This document shows, piece by piece, positions 30,455 through 41,582 of a stretch of 64,000 nucleotides of DNA. Within the stretch, counting starts at the first letter, position 1; each line of letters begins with the position of its first letter. This DNA is from Mesostigma viride. Its lineage: Eukaryota > Streptophyta > Mesostigmatophyceae > Mesostigmatales > Mesostigmataceae. A program made the position numbers and the translations under genes. The stretch lies in the NCBI GenBank assembly GCA_009746045.1, contig RPFO01001846.1:1-64000 (forward strand), given 5' to 3'. Under the pieces are notes generated by a model. That model was not told the DNA's origin. It worked only from the letters and a program-made list of their open reading frames with translations, and did not search any database.

Positions 30455-32556
30455 TCACCATGCAGGGGGCTCCTCCCATCGCGGCTTAGAACCCGCCGCC
30501 AACGCGGGCGCCTTGCCTATGCCCCCAACCCCGCGGTCCAGCCACTGCCCCCACACCGCTCCCTCCTCCCCGACAGGCATCGGCTCCCTCACAAACACCT
30601 CGATGCCACCCAGCACCCACACCCTCACCTTGACAACGACAGGGGCGCCCCCCCTCGTGTCCTTGACATTCCTCACCCCGCTCACGGTGACCCACCCCAT
30701 GCCTGAGATCGCGAGATCCTTGACGGGCCGTTGGCCGACCTCGGGGTAAAACTCGAGCACGTCACCGAATTGCCGCAGGGACGAGTTCGCTAATTCCAGC
30801 CCCTGCGGACGGGGCAGAGGGGGCACCAGTAACCGCCCGACCTGGGCATCGTAAAACGAGGCCGCATCCCCCGTGGGGACCACATACATAGGCACGCGCT
30901 CGGGCCCGAAGTAGGTGAAATCCACCGAGGGCGGCGCCTGGAGCACGTCGATCCGGACCAACCCGCCCAGGAAGATGCTGTGCCCCTGCAGGGACGTGGG
31001 CGGTGCCAGCGACGACCGCGGCAGCGACTGTGCCGTGCTAGATGAGGAGAGAGGTGACACCGCCTCGGAGGACGTGGGAAGGGATGCGGAGGAAACTTGA
31101 ACCGTGCCTGATACGTCCTTCCCTCCCGCAGCTTGGGATGCAGAGGACTGCTGGGCAGATCGCTGCTCCCCTGGTACGACTGGCACCGCCCCAGATGCTC
31201 CCTCACGTGCATGCCTGCCGACCCCTGCCACCGCCCCACCATTCGTCTCCCGTACCTCCTGACCTTTCCCCCCCAACCCCGCTCCTTTCCATCCCCCGCC
31301 ACCCCCCCGTCCACTCCTGTGAGATCATGGCCTTGGCTCCCTGTGATTTCTGGCTGGTCGCCTCGGCTTCTATCGGCGACTTCTATCGGCCGCACACGCG
31401 CCACCCGGTGCGTGACCCTTCTCCGGGGCGCCACGAGCGCGAGCTCGTCAGGAAAGAGCAGTGAGGCCACCTGGTGGTGCAGGTGCACGCCGGGGGTGTC
31501 GAACAGCGTGCCCCCGCCGCTGGCGAACGCGTCGATCGGGATCTCCCCCAGGGTGGTCCCAGGGACCGAGCTCGTGACCGGCCCCTTTTTCGCCGCCGCT
31601 GCGGCCTTCAAGTCCCGCTCGCCCATCTGGCGGAGCAGCGCGTGGATGAACGCCGACTTGCCGACATTGGCCGCACCCATGACGTAGACGTCGCGGCCCT
31701 TCTTCTCAGATAGGATCGCGAGGGAGGCGGACTCCATGCCCTCGCCCGTGCGGGCGCTCACCAAGTGGATGCCGACCACATTGAGGCGTTTGCGGGCGAC
31801 GGCTTGTTGGACCCAGTCTTGGACCGCATCCGGGTCGGTGCCCCTCGGGAGGAGATCGAGCTTGGTCCCGATCAAGAGGATAGGGTTGCGGCCGACCAGG
31901 TCGCGCACGTGAGTGAGGAAACTGCCGCTGAAATCGGACAGGTCGACGAGCTTCACTACGAGGGCGTGGCGCTGGGAGACGTGCTTGAGACGCTCGCGGA
32001 GGTCCTCGGCACGCACATAGCCCGAATCCAGCCCGCCACTCCCGTTCCCGCCATGGCCGCCCACGACGGCGACCATCTTGCCGTGGCCGAGCGCCTTGCA
32101 GCGCTCGCACAGGACGGAGCCCAGCTGTCGGTGCTGCCGCTTGACGGCGTAGACTTCGGGGGGGAGGTAGCCGGGCATGCCAACATCCTCGATCTGCAGC
32201 GAGGCGCCGCAGCCGTAACAGAAGGGGTCCGGCTTGGGCTGAGCCGCCACGATTTTCTTGCGGGCGGGGCCCTTCCCTGCCCGCTGCCCTCCTGCCGCAC
32301 CTTTCTGATCATCACTCGATGGCCGCCCCCTGGACGGAGTCCTCGAGCTGTCGGCAGATGATAAAGCAACAATCGGGGTAGGGCGCTGGGAAGTCACATG
32401 ACAACTTAATTTCCTCTCACGTATGGAAGCCCCTCGGAGAAAATATTTATCCAAGTCTAGACTCACACCATCCCTGGTGGCAGATATACCGCGGGGAACG
32501 ACGCTTCCGGGGTCAGACACAGAGATACCACGGTTACAGCAGATGGAGGTAGCCAT
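30455..32556 (-). CDS. YqeH/BPG2-type circularly permuted GTPase
   Basis: Family members bind GTP and assist small-subunit ribosome assembly, in plants inside the plastid. The N-terminus (MATSICCNRGISVSDPG, Ser/Arg-rich) resembles a transit peptide. A treble-clef zinc region follows: CYGCGASLQ ... LCERCKALGHGK. Permuted G motifs come in the order G4 GTKLDLL, G5 SARTGEG, G1 GAANVGKS, then the G2 threonines in SVPGTTLGEI and G3 DTPG, as in YqeH. The conserved C-terminal part (SIFLGGLVRIDVLQ, VDFTYFGPERVPMYVV) lies in another frame; adding one base to the seven-C run at 31268-31274 joins the halves. An intron is the alternative. The only clear non-mobile gene here. Confidence 0.85.
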
Positions 32557-33036
32557 GTCTTGCAGTCCCCGTGACAGCCAAGCTACCAGCTAGCCGTCAA
32601 CGCAGCCAGCTAGACGTCACGCGCCGGGATACCAAATTACGTCGCCGCAGCTCTCCCACCGCTTCCCCGACCGAGAAAGTCAAACACCTAGTGACATCGT
32701 CCGTTGGTCGCGAAATGTGTCAACTCGCCATGCCCAGCTGCACGTTATCGTAGCCCACTAAGCCCAGTAAGCTCACGGGTCCTTCAAAACTTGGGACTGG
32801 ATAAATTTCGCCGTCTCGCCGGCTGGGCGTGTCGGTAGCTCTCGGTAGTCGGTCCCCCAGTACATCGTATCTTACAGGAATTTTTCCTTGAAACGTCGGC
32901 ACCGGGCCACCGCGCTGGGGAAAACTGAAAAGTGAAAACTGATACTATAAGGGCCTAATTCTTCTAGCCCTTACATTCTTCTAGCCCTTACAGCTTCACT
33001 AGGCATTTATGCCGATGTCGGTGCCTCGGCCCTCGG
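32557..33036. other. Intergenic region upstream of the GTPase gene
   Basis: No gene seen. Holds a tandem duplicate of TTCTTCTAGCCCTTACA at about 32957-32990. Presumably contains the GTPase promoter. Confidence 0.5.
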
Positions 33037-33260
33037 TGACCCCGCTGTCGGGGGACGGGGGGTCCGGCTCGGGGACCGGCGCGGCGCGGGTCTGGGCCTG
33101 GTCTGGGGACTCTCCCCGTCGCGGGTGGTGTCGCGGTCTGGGGACTGCCGTCGCGGTGCGAGGGGACGACCATGTGCGTGGGTCAAAACCCCCCCACGTG
33201 TCCTGGACGACGATGTGCGTGGGCCAGACAACCCCCACGTGTCCTGGCGCCTGTCCTGGC
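33037..33260 (+). repeat. GC-rich repeat upstream of the Crypton-like gene (copy 1)
   Basis: Begins GTGACCCCGCTGTCGGGGGA and ends at CACGTGTCCTGGCGCCTGTC. Copy 2 at 41228-41432 is clearly homologous and also precedes a transposase gene. Both contain a duplicated block with GACGA(C/T)GATGTGCGTGGG and CCCCCACGTGTCCT. Confidence 0.85.
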
Positions 33261-33344
33261 TCACCACTCACCAGTCACCTTGTCGTGCATTTACTTGATT
33301 TATTTCGTCCTGTTCTGGGGTGTGCCCTGGATCCGGGAATTACT

Positions 33345-33352
33345 TATAAAAG
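33345..33352 (+). promoter_or_regulatory. TATA-like box of the Crypton-like gene
   Basis: TATAAAAG about 160 bases before the chosen ATG at 33509, just after the GC-rich repeat. Confidence 0.45.
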
Positions 33353-33508
33353 ACGCATCACCCACAAGGCAGTATGTTAGCCGCAAGACACGGACACCAC
33401 GGGCGGGAATTCACTGTTAACAAAAGAGTTAAGAAAAGAAAGCGACCGTCGTCACAGAAATGGACGCGAAATGCATGCAGGATGAATGGCCTGCTCCGCC
33501 ATTAGGAT

Positions 33509-36500
33509 ATGTTTCCGGCGGGGAGAAGCCGTGGCTGTAGGCGGGGTGGTGGCAGGCCAACCACAGGCGCAAGAGCAGCCCATGATGCGCCTGCTGACAA
33601 TAGGCCAGGGTCAAGTTCCAGCGACGAGGATGCCGGAGGCCAGCGCGGCAGCGACGAGAATGAAGGCAGAGCGGGCTATGGGCGTAGCCGGGCCGGTTTG
33701 TTTCAGGCGCGCCCTCCCCCAACCGCTTCCCCAGGAGCAAACACACCGGAGCAAAGGCGCGCGCTCTATGACGGGCATAACAGCTTGACACCTGAGACGT
33801 TGAGTCGATATCAATCAGCATGGAAACGGTTCTGTGCGTTTCATCACGCGACCCCGGAGTATGCGGAGGGCGAGGAAGCGGAACACCTTTTTACAGTGGG
33901 GGCGGTCGAGCAGTACCTGGAAAGCCGGAAAGACACGGAGGTAGATGTATAATGCACTGTGGTTTCTGTGCTGTCCGGTCCCATGTTACAAAGCACACCT
34001 TTCAACTCTCTGCTGCAGCATTTGGGGCATCGGTCAGGCCGCAATTCACACGCTGTATTCCCCACTTTGTATTTGGATGCTGTCGTACAATGTTTCACTC
34101 TTCATCGTTGCAGGGGAAGGCTACCCTGGATAAGGTCCTGAACGCGTTGGCACATTTTCGCACCAGGTGGTACTACATCCATGCGAAGGGCGCGGCCCCC
34201 AACCTGCGTGAGCATGAGGGAATCAAGATTTACAAGGCGTCTGCGTCATCGAGGTCCAAGGAGCGGGCCCGTCCTGAGTAAGTGGAGGTGATACTTCCCT
34301 CTTTGGACATACTTCCCTCTTTGGACGTGTGGTTTGCTAGGGATGAGATGTTTCTAGTGATGAATTTCTCTCTAGCATTTATGATATGCATTGAATGAAC
34401 GCGGTGTTCATTATTTGTGGAAATGTCCTTGTGTTTTGGTGCCCTATTCAGGAACGCGCAGCAGGATGCGGCAAGGCATATCACCACGTTGAAGTACGGC
34501 GACGCAGAGTTCAGGGCTGCTAACCGGCATTTCCTCGATCTGAGCTGCGAGGGCCCCTTCGCGGACAGAGAGATGCAACACCTTGCCAACCAGATGCGGT
34601 AAGAGTTTTCCCCAGCATGGCTATTACAAGAGCTTTCTGGCTAGATTGGTGTCCTTGCATGGTGTCAACAGATATCTCTGAGCCTTCTGCAAGAACTTCA
34701 ACAGCAATACTTGTAGTGCTCCCATGGCTTCTTATTATAGTGGTACATTGGTTGTGTTGTATCACCAAGTTCCTGGCCTTGCATGCTGTGTCCACAAGTT
34801 GAATATTGGTTGTGACCTGATTATGGGTTTTGTGGCATTTATGCTTGCTTGTGTACAATGATTTTCTTTATTGCCACGCCCTTCCCGATTTCCCCCCAAT
34901 GCATATCCACCCAGAGCCGACTTCCTTGACAACCACCTTACTGCATCACGCTCGATGGAGACGCGCAAGACCAACCTGCCATGCGTGTTCACGCTGCCAT
35001 ATTATACTGAGCCGGACGCTGAGACTGCGGTCATGATGTCCATGGTGGATTCTAAACAGCTCCGCGAAGGCGATGGCATGATACTGCGCGGTGCCTTTCC
35101 GCACGTTGACCCGGAGGTATGCACGAATTGTGTATACCACAAGGATATGCTACCACAAGGATATGCATCCCATTTTCTCACCCTTTTTTTTTTATTTGTT
35201 CACTGTTTACCTGTGCCTACGGGAGCCAGTATGGGTAATGATAATCGTATGCCGCAAGGTGCGTAGTAATGAGTGATCAGTGTTGATGCGCGTAGTTCGT
35301 GCCATTTATTTAATGATTCCAATTTTGGCATGGCACCTCTTGGTTTGTTTGGCGCAAATTGCAGGTGTGCTTTCCGACGGCGCTGGCGATGATGCTCTTT
35401 GAAAGAAGGCATATCCACAACAAAGGGAAGGCGGACTTCACAACCCGGGCTTCATGGTGAGGATGGTAGGGCAACGCTGTATGACAATTGTTAGGAGCAA
35501 ACCAGCCAAAGTTTAATAGCGAACTGACTGAACTGCGAATGCACGTATGATTTCCTCACGAAATGCATTATGATTCCTTCAATGATTTTATGATTCCTTC
35601 AATGTGTGTGTCTCTGCTGGGGTCCCTAATTTTGGCAGGTACTCGGAAAAGCTCTACCCGTCTGTGGAGAGCACGTTCATCTCGATCTCGCCCAGGGCTC
35701 AATACGATTACTTCTCACATGCACTTGGGCCCGAGCTCACCCACCGTCTGAGGAGCAAGAGGCATCTGGGCCGCCACCATCAAGCTGTGTCGCAGGGCCT
35801 GCGCGGGTAGGTCCATTTGCGCGGGTAGAGTCACATGTTTTAGGGTGACTGGTGGTAAGGGTATTGATTGCCACCCACAATGTAGTAAGAAATATGCTGT
35901 ACCCACCATGTAGTATGAAGTATAGAGTACAGAATGAGACATACAACGGATGGTTGTCTCAGGTTGAATGATGGGCGGTGGTTTAGCTGTGGGGTACATG
36001 ATGGTGATAGATGCATCCCTTGGTTGTTTTTGTTCTTTTGCTGATTCCCTCTTTACATGTATCACGTGTGTGCGGTCTATGCAGGGTGTCTGATGCAAGT
36101 ACTGCCGCTTTTGGGAAGTGGATGCGGTCGCACATCATGACGATGAACTACAAGCCGGTTCTACCCCTGGAAGCCATGGGGTGCGCTGCCGGTCACTTGT
36201 GGCCGTTCGATCCCCACGCGCATTACCTGCCGCGCTCAAGGGTCCCCCCCCTGCGCACGTGGTGAATCAGATTTTTCCTGAAGTTGGCGAGCTGGAGGCG
36301 ATCAAAGCGAAGAATGCCAACGCCAACCAGAGCGACGTCGACTTTGCCGCGGAGCACTGGCTCGAATTCCTGCTGTTCGCGAGGACGCTCCTGTGCCAGG
36401 TATGTTAGCTCGAATATGGGACATCTGTAGTATTGGATGGTGATGCTGTAACAATGTTTGCCTGGCATCGTCCTTTTGTGATGTGCACTTGACATCTTGT

Positions 36501-38010
36501 ATGTGTGGCCTTTGCCCCATGCACATTATTTGACATGCAGAGCATCGCGGTCTTGCAGGACCGGTTCCGCTACGTTCAGATGTATCAGCACCATCCAATC
36601 ATCTACCATGAGATTTTTTCAGGAGACGCCTGGGACCCGTTTGCGGCAAAGGTGGTCGAGGTCCACAACCGTGGGCAGGTGCCGCCGGAGGGCTGGGGTG
36701 TCATGCCCCCTCAGGTGAGCACGCCTATTTGTTTTTCTAGGATGAAATTTCCATGCTTCGAGAGTTATACAGTCGTACCTTGAACGAGCTAGACATTAAC
36801 GAACAGAACTTTGATGCATCCAACCAACTATGTGTGTAGCACGTCAACAAGCTCCTACTCAGCGTGTGGGGCCTCAATGGTTTTTGTTTGCGATGGTTGT
36901 TGCAATGATTTTGCCCGTCTTTTACAGTATGCTGCGCACTTGCGCGGGCAATCCGACCGCCTGAACCGTTTAGAGGACTGCGTCCGTGGCCTCGAGGAGA
37001 GGGTAGAGACGAGGGCCGAGAAGAGGGACGAGGCGATGGGGAACAGGTTGCGTGTCCTGGAGGGGAAGGTGGAGAAGGTGGAGGAGAAGGTGGAGAGGCT
37101 AGCTGAGTCAAGCGCGAGGCAGGTGATGGACTGGGTGGCCGAGGTCAACACTCAGACTTTGGCCCAGGGCTTTGTGCACGCCATGGTGGGAGGCATTCCC
37201 TTTGAGTGCCGCTTCCCAGCAGAGGGTCCCGCCCCTGGCCTCGCTGCCCGCGGCCCTGCCGCCACCGGGGCTGCCCCTGGCCCCGCTGCCCGCGGCCCTG
37301 CCGCCACCGGGGCTGCCCCTGGCCCCGCTGCCCGCGGCCCTGCCGCCACCGGGGCTGCCCCTGGCCCCGCTGCCCGCGGCCCTGCCGCCACTGGGGCTGC
37401 CCCTGGCCCCGCTGCCCGCGGCCCTGCCGCCACCGGGGCTGCCCCTGGCCCCGCTGCCCCTGGCCCTGCCGCCACCGGGGCTGCCCCTGGCCCCGCTGCC
37501 CGTGGCCCTGCCACCACCGGGGCTGCCCCTGGCCCCCCTCGGCAGGGTGTCCCACAAGTGAGGCTGAACAGAAATCTCACTAGCCCTCGTGATGCTTGGG
37601 CTGAGTACACGTGCCCGCAGGGCCAGCAGGCGCCTCTCGAGGTGCTGGAGCATAGGCACCAGCACTTATGGCGGCAGGCGGACAAGAAGTACTACGACCG
37701 GGCCAGGTGGTTTTATTGGGGGGTCATGCATCTCGCGCTTATCAGCGATCTCTTTCGTGTGCCAGGGGGGACCCCTGAGGAGTTTAATACAGCTTGTCAG
37801 GTGGTCGTGGATGGTTTGCAACGTCAGCACATGCCCCCGACGTGCAAGAGCCTCAACACCATGCGGAAGGAGTTCAAGGCCGTGCATAAGGAGAAGTTCC
37901 CGGGCGCCTTGGCTGAGGTTGATGCAGGACGGGCTGGGTCAATTTGGGAGGTTGGTATCCAGGAGGCATTGACCCTGCGCCGTGCACTCCAGAATGGCCG
38001 GCGTGCCTGA
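33509..38010 (+). CDS. Crypton-like gene: tyrosine-recombinase-like core and GCR1-type C-terminal domain, nine exons
   Basis: Exons 33509-33940, 34114-34277, 34452-34598, 34915-35116, 35365-35456, 35639-35806, 36085-36399, 36541-36714 and 36928-38010, all with GT-AG introns and matching phases, about 925 residues. Exons 1-2 carry a core-binding-like helix bundle (LTPETLSRYQSAWKRFCAF). Exons 6-8 read HYLPRSRVPP, HVVNQIFPEVGELEA and EFLLFARTLLCQ, the style of Ndc10/Crypton proteins. Exon 9 has a coiled coil (RLNRLEDCVRGLEERVE), seven copies of a 14-residue GPAATGAAPGPAAR-type repeat, then a GCR1-like DNA-binding domain (SPRDAWAEYTCPQG, PLEVLEHRHQHLWRQ). One C is missing in the C8 run at 36244-36251 of exon 7. 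The recombinase catalytic tetrad is not identified, so a domesticated or inactive protein is possible. Start uncertain. Confidence 0.65.
37236..37545 (+). repeat. 42-bp coding minisatellite in exon 9
   Basis: Seven in-frame 42-bp units encoding a 14-residue Ala/Gly/Pro repeat between the coiled coil and the GCR1-like domain. Long ORFs in the other five frames come from this repeat. Confidence 0.92.
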
Positions 38011-38922
38011 ACTTGGTCATTGGGCCTTACTCGGGCACTGCTACATGCAGATCGTGCATCTGCCATTACAAGTTCAGTGACCAGTAACCGGGATTTTACT
38101 GCACATGTGTGCAGTTTTTTCAAATTGCATTTTTTTCACATATAGGATGCCCAGCAACCCGGCCAGATTGAGATGCAGCATGTGCATGTGGGGTGATGAT
38201 GTATTGCCTGCTGAATCCAGTTATGATGTCATGCAAGTGTCTGTGTATCTTTTGTAGTGTATTAAATGAGACAACTCTGTTAGCATGAGACTTGAACCCT
38301 TGTTGACAACTAGTCAGGGCTGGACGCATGGCGGTCCAATGTCGTGTGAGAGAACACGTTAGTGCAGTTGTCTGACAGGAAAGGCAGTTGCCCTCAGTGT
38401 AGGGCCAGTAGTTGAAACTTGTCAACACATGTTCTCGTTCGTGAGACATGTGACATGAGCTAAGATCTTGTCTGTTGCAAAAAAGCTCGTAGGCAGATAT
38501 GTGTATAACTCATGGCAGATATTGTATGTACATAATGTATATAAAGTCATTCATGCTACACAACAAGACAGGGCAGGGACACCTGTCCAATTCTCTCACC
38601 CCGTCTCTCATGCATTGCCAAATATCATTAGGAGGCAGGGCTGGCAGGCCACAGGTAATATAAAACGCTACTCACTAGGTAGTAGAGGCCGCGCACGGCA
38701 TCCACTGTGAGTGCAGTAGTCATAATTAATAAATTCTCAATTTGAACAAAATGTGATGCATGTTCGGCCATCTAGGTAGGGAGTATATATTTTCTCATTG
38801 ATAAACGGGTGTAAAGTGTAAACTCTTGCTGTCTCATCATCATGTTATGCTTCATGTCCTGTTATGTTTCATGTATATATTGTCTCCTTGATATATATTC
38901 ACACAGGGATTAAAAGCACTTC
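38011..38922. other. No gene recognised downstream of the Crypton-like gene
   Basis: AT-leaning sequence with only short ORFs. Likely 3' UTR and intergenic sequence. Confidence 0.4.
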
Positions 38923-38957
38923 GGTGCTCCGTGACTCCCCAACGGGAGCACGAGTTT
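38923..38957 (+). repeat. 3'-terminal module, type 2
   Basis: GCTCCGTGACTCCCCAACGG then GAGCACGAG and TAATTAA; same as 51749-51785 and the reverse of 24340-24374. Confidence 0.7.
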
Positions 38958-39073
38958 AATTAATTCATTATGTATATATTCCCCCCCAAAGTTAAATACA
39001 ACCATGGTATTGCATGGTTGTATTGCACCTGGACAGTGTTGCGCGTGCTTATTAATTAATTGCATGGTTGTAT

Positions 39074-39520
39074 TAGAAGCCCCAGCCTAGAGGAATACAG
39101 TAGCAGTAGTGTAGAATAGTTAGACCGTGGCCTTGTACATGCCCGCCTACTACAGGCACGATACCAGCTGAGGCCTAGCCTTTTTAGTCATGTACATGTG
39201 TGCCTATGATGAGCCACCCTCCAGATGATGCCTAGCTTTATTTAATTATGCCGTGCCCATGCAGGGAGTAACTCTCTGCTGAGACGCCATGCATGCCCTA
39301 GCTTTTGTATAGCTATGCTGATCTTCCCCCCCATGACAGGCTCCCCCTTAGCTGGGCATAGCTTGAACATCATGGGGCTGCAAGTGCCCTGGTGCACCTA
39401 GAGCAAGGGTCGTTTACATTCCCACCCTTGCAGGAAGTAGCGTAGAATGTATGATAGGCCATATGCCCCTTCTCTGGGTTATGTGCTACATATACTCCCA
39501 ACGGAGTTATGTTCCTAATT
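39074..39520 (+). repeat. Full 3' UTR of the ORF1-only LINE, plus orientation
   Basis: Starts AGAAGCCCCAGCCTAGAGG, matching the sequence just after the ORF1 stop of copy B in reverse, and ends with the terminal module TATGTGCTACATATACTCCC. No coding part retained, so a severely 5'-truncated insertion. Confidence 0.85.
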
Positions 39521-39717
39521 AATGCATTAATGGTTGTATTGCACCTGGACAGATCTGCGCGTGCTTATTAATTAATTAACTTAAGTTAAAGACTTGAGTA
39601 AGCGAATTTATTGACGTCAGGGTATTTGAGTCAGCGAATTTATCTTTCCATGCCCCCAAAAAAGTTAAGCACAATTGGCTACGTTGGTGAGTGTGGTGAG
39701 TATGGTGCGTGTGGTGA

Positions 39718-39870
39718 GCGTGAGTGTGAGTGTGAGTGTGAGTGTGAGTGTGAGCGTGAGTGTGAGTGTGAGTGTGAGCGTGAGTGTGAGTGTGAGTGTG
39801 AGTGTGAGTGTGAGTGTGAGTGTGAGTGTGAGTGTGAGTGTGAGTGTGAGTGTGAGTGTGAGTGCGTGTA
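39718..39870 (+). repeat. (GTGAGT)n microsatellite
   Basis: Hexamer array with occasional GTGAGC units. Confidence 0.97.
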
Positions 39871-39873
39871 TGA

Positions 39874-40108
39874 TAGGTAGGTAGGTAGGTAGGTAGGTAG
39901 GTAGGTAGGTAGGTAGGTAGGTAGGTAGGTAGGTAGGTAGGTAGGTAGGTAGGTAGGTAGGTAGGTAGGTAGGTAGGTAGGTAGGTAGGTAGGTAGGTAG
40001 GTAGGTAGGTAGGTAGGTAGGTAGGTAGGTAGGTAGGTAGGTAGGTAGGTAGGTAGGTAGGTAGGTAGGTAGGTAGGTAGGTAGGTAGGTAGGTGGGTAG
40101 GTGGGTAG
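39874..40108 (+). repeat. (TAGG)n microsatellite
   Basis: Tetramer array, nearly pure, ending in GTGGGTAGG variants and a short GT tract (40111-40128). Confidence 0.97.
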
Positions 40109-40127
40109 GTATGTGTGTGTGTGTGTG

Positions 40128-40319
40128 TTGGTTGGTTGGTTGGTTGGTTGGTTGGTTGGTTGGTTGGTTGGTTGGTTGGTTGGTTGGTTGGTTGGTTGGT
40201 TGGTTGGTTGGTTGGTTGGTTGGTTGGTTGGTTGGTTGGTTGGTTGGTTGGTTGGTTGGTTGGTTGGTTGGTTGGTTGGTTGGTTGGTTGGTTGGTTGGT
40301 TGGTTGGTTGGTTGGTTGG
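40128..40319 (+). repeat. (TTGG)n microsatellite
   Basis: Pure tetramer array directly after the TAGG and GT tracts. Confidence 0.97.
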
Positions 40320-41227
40320 GTAGATGCATTGGCCATGGTAAATGCACTATTATAACGTCAAAAAACGAATATATGACGAATTTTACTGTACCCGCCAGTG
40401 CCGAGGCATAATTAAGAATGCCGATGACTGAGCCAAAAGTTGCTACTAACTCGTCGAAGGCAGGCAGATACATTCCAGGCGCATAGGCCTTGATATCGAT
40501 AAGTCTGTTCGTATACACGTATTTGATAACCGCATTGTTGTGGATACACAGTATTACCCTTGAAGCTGGAAGTCCTAGATCTGGGGTGTCGAAGCCGACA
40601 CTTTCTTGTCATCTTCTGCCACTAATTCGCGCCACTGGTCTGGAGATCATTTGCATGCATGTAGTCTGAATATAAGCACATACGTGCGTCGTCGATAATG
40701 AAAAATTACGGATATGGAACAGCAACAGAAGTGCGCGAAATAAAAAAACAACTTTAGCAAGTACGCTCAACACCATCTTCTTACTTGCGAGGGTTTTTTA
40801 TTCGCGCTTGAATTGTATGCTGTTCTCATAGCCTTCTCGTAACTTAATCCTCTACAAATGAAATTTTCTTCGTCGTAGACTGCAGATTGAATATACCCGC
40901 ATGGTCTAAAAGACAAACAGCCCGTATTCGATCCGTTCCCGTAGCTGGGATTCCACATTTTCATGTCATTCATGTCATGCGTCTTAGGCTCATATGGCAA
41001 CAATTTATGAGATAGACTGCCCATGCCCTACTTGGTCTGCCTGCCCGAATGTCTGTCTGCCTCGGTCTGCCCGGCTTGACCCGCACCCCGCTTTGGGGCG
41101 ACTCCGTCATGACGCCGTCATGCCCGGGGTAGATGCGCGCGCGCGGAATCGGTCGCGCGTGCCCGGCAGGGGGGTCCCCGCCAATGGGGGTGCCCGGGCC
41201 GTCGTCCCCCCAAAGCACGTCTTTGCC
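40320..41227. other. No gene recognised
   Basis: Only short ORFs without family resemblance. The end of the region passes into the GC-rich repeat before the hAT gene. Confidence 0.4.
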
Positions 41228-41432
41228 GTGACCCCGCTTTCGGGGGACGGGGCGTCCCGGTCGGGGACCGGCGCCGCGCGGGTCTGGGGACTCCCCGTCG
41301 CGGGTGGTGTCGCGGGACTGCCGTCGCGGTGCGAGGGGACGACGATGTGCGTGGGCCACAAAACCCCCACGTGTCCTCGACGACGATGTGCGTGGGCCAC
41401 GGCCCCCCCACGTGTCCTGGCGCCTGTCCTGG
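41228..41432 (+). repeat. GC-rich repeat upstream of the hAT gene (copy 2)
   Basis: Homologous to 33037-33260 with small indels, including the duplicated GATGTGCGTGGG block. Both copies are followed within about 120 bases by GGACACCACGG. Confidence 0.85.
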
Positions 41433-41582
41433 GCTGCGTGTCCTGGATCCAGAAATTTAATAATGCATTTGCCTTGAACTTGCATGTAATATAACTGCCC
41501 AGCCGCCATGTGAACTGGGCGGGATAAACAAGGACACCACGGACTTTTCGACAGGCACGCGCGTGGGCACGCAAACCTAAAC

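Noticed and set aside
37108-37685. Three minus-strand and several plus-strand ORFs rich in Gly/Pro/Arg
   Set aside because: Shadows of the 42-bp coding repeat in the Crypton-like gene.
39611-40518. ORFs of PTNQ, PTYL, VGWL and ECEC repeats
   Set aside because: Translations of microsatellites.
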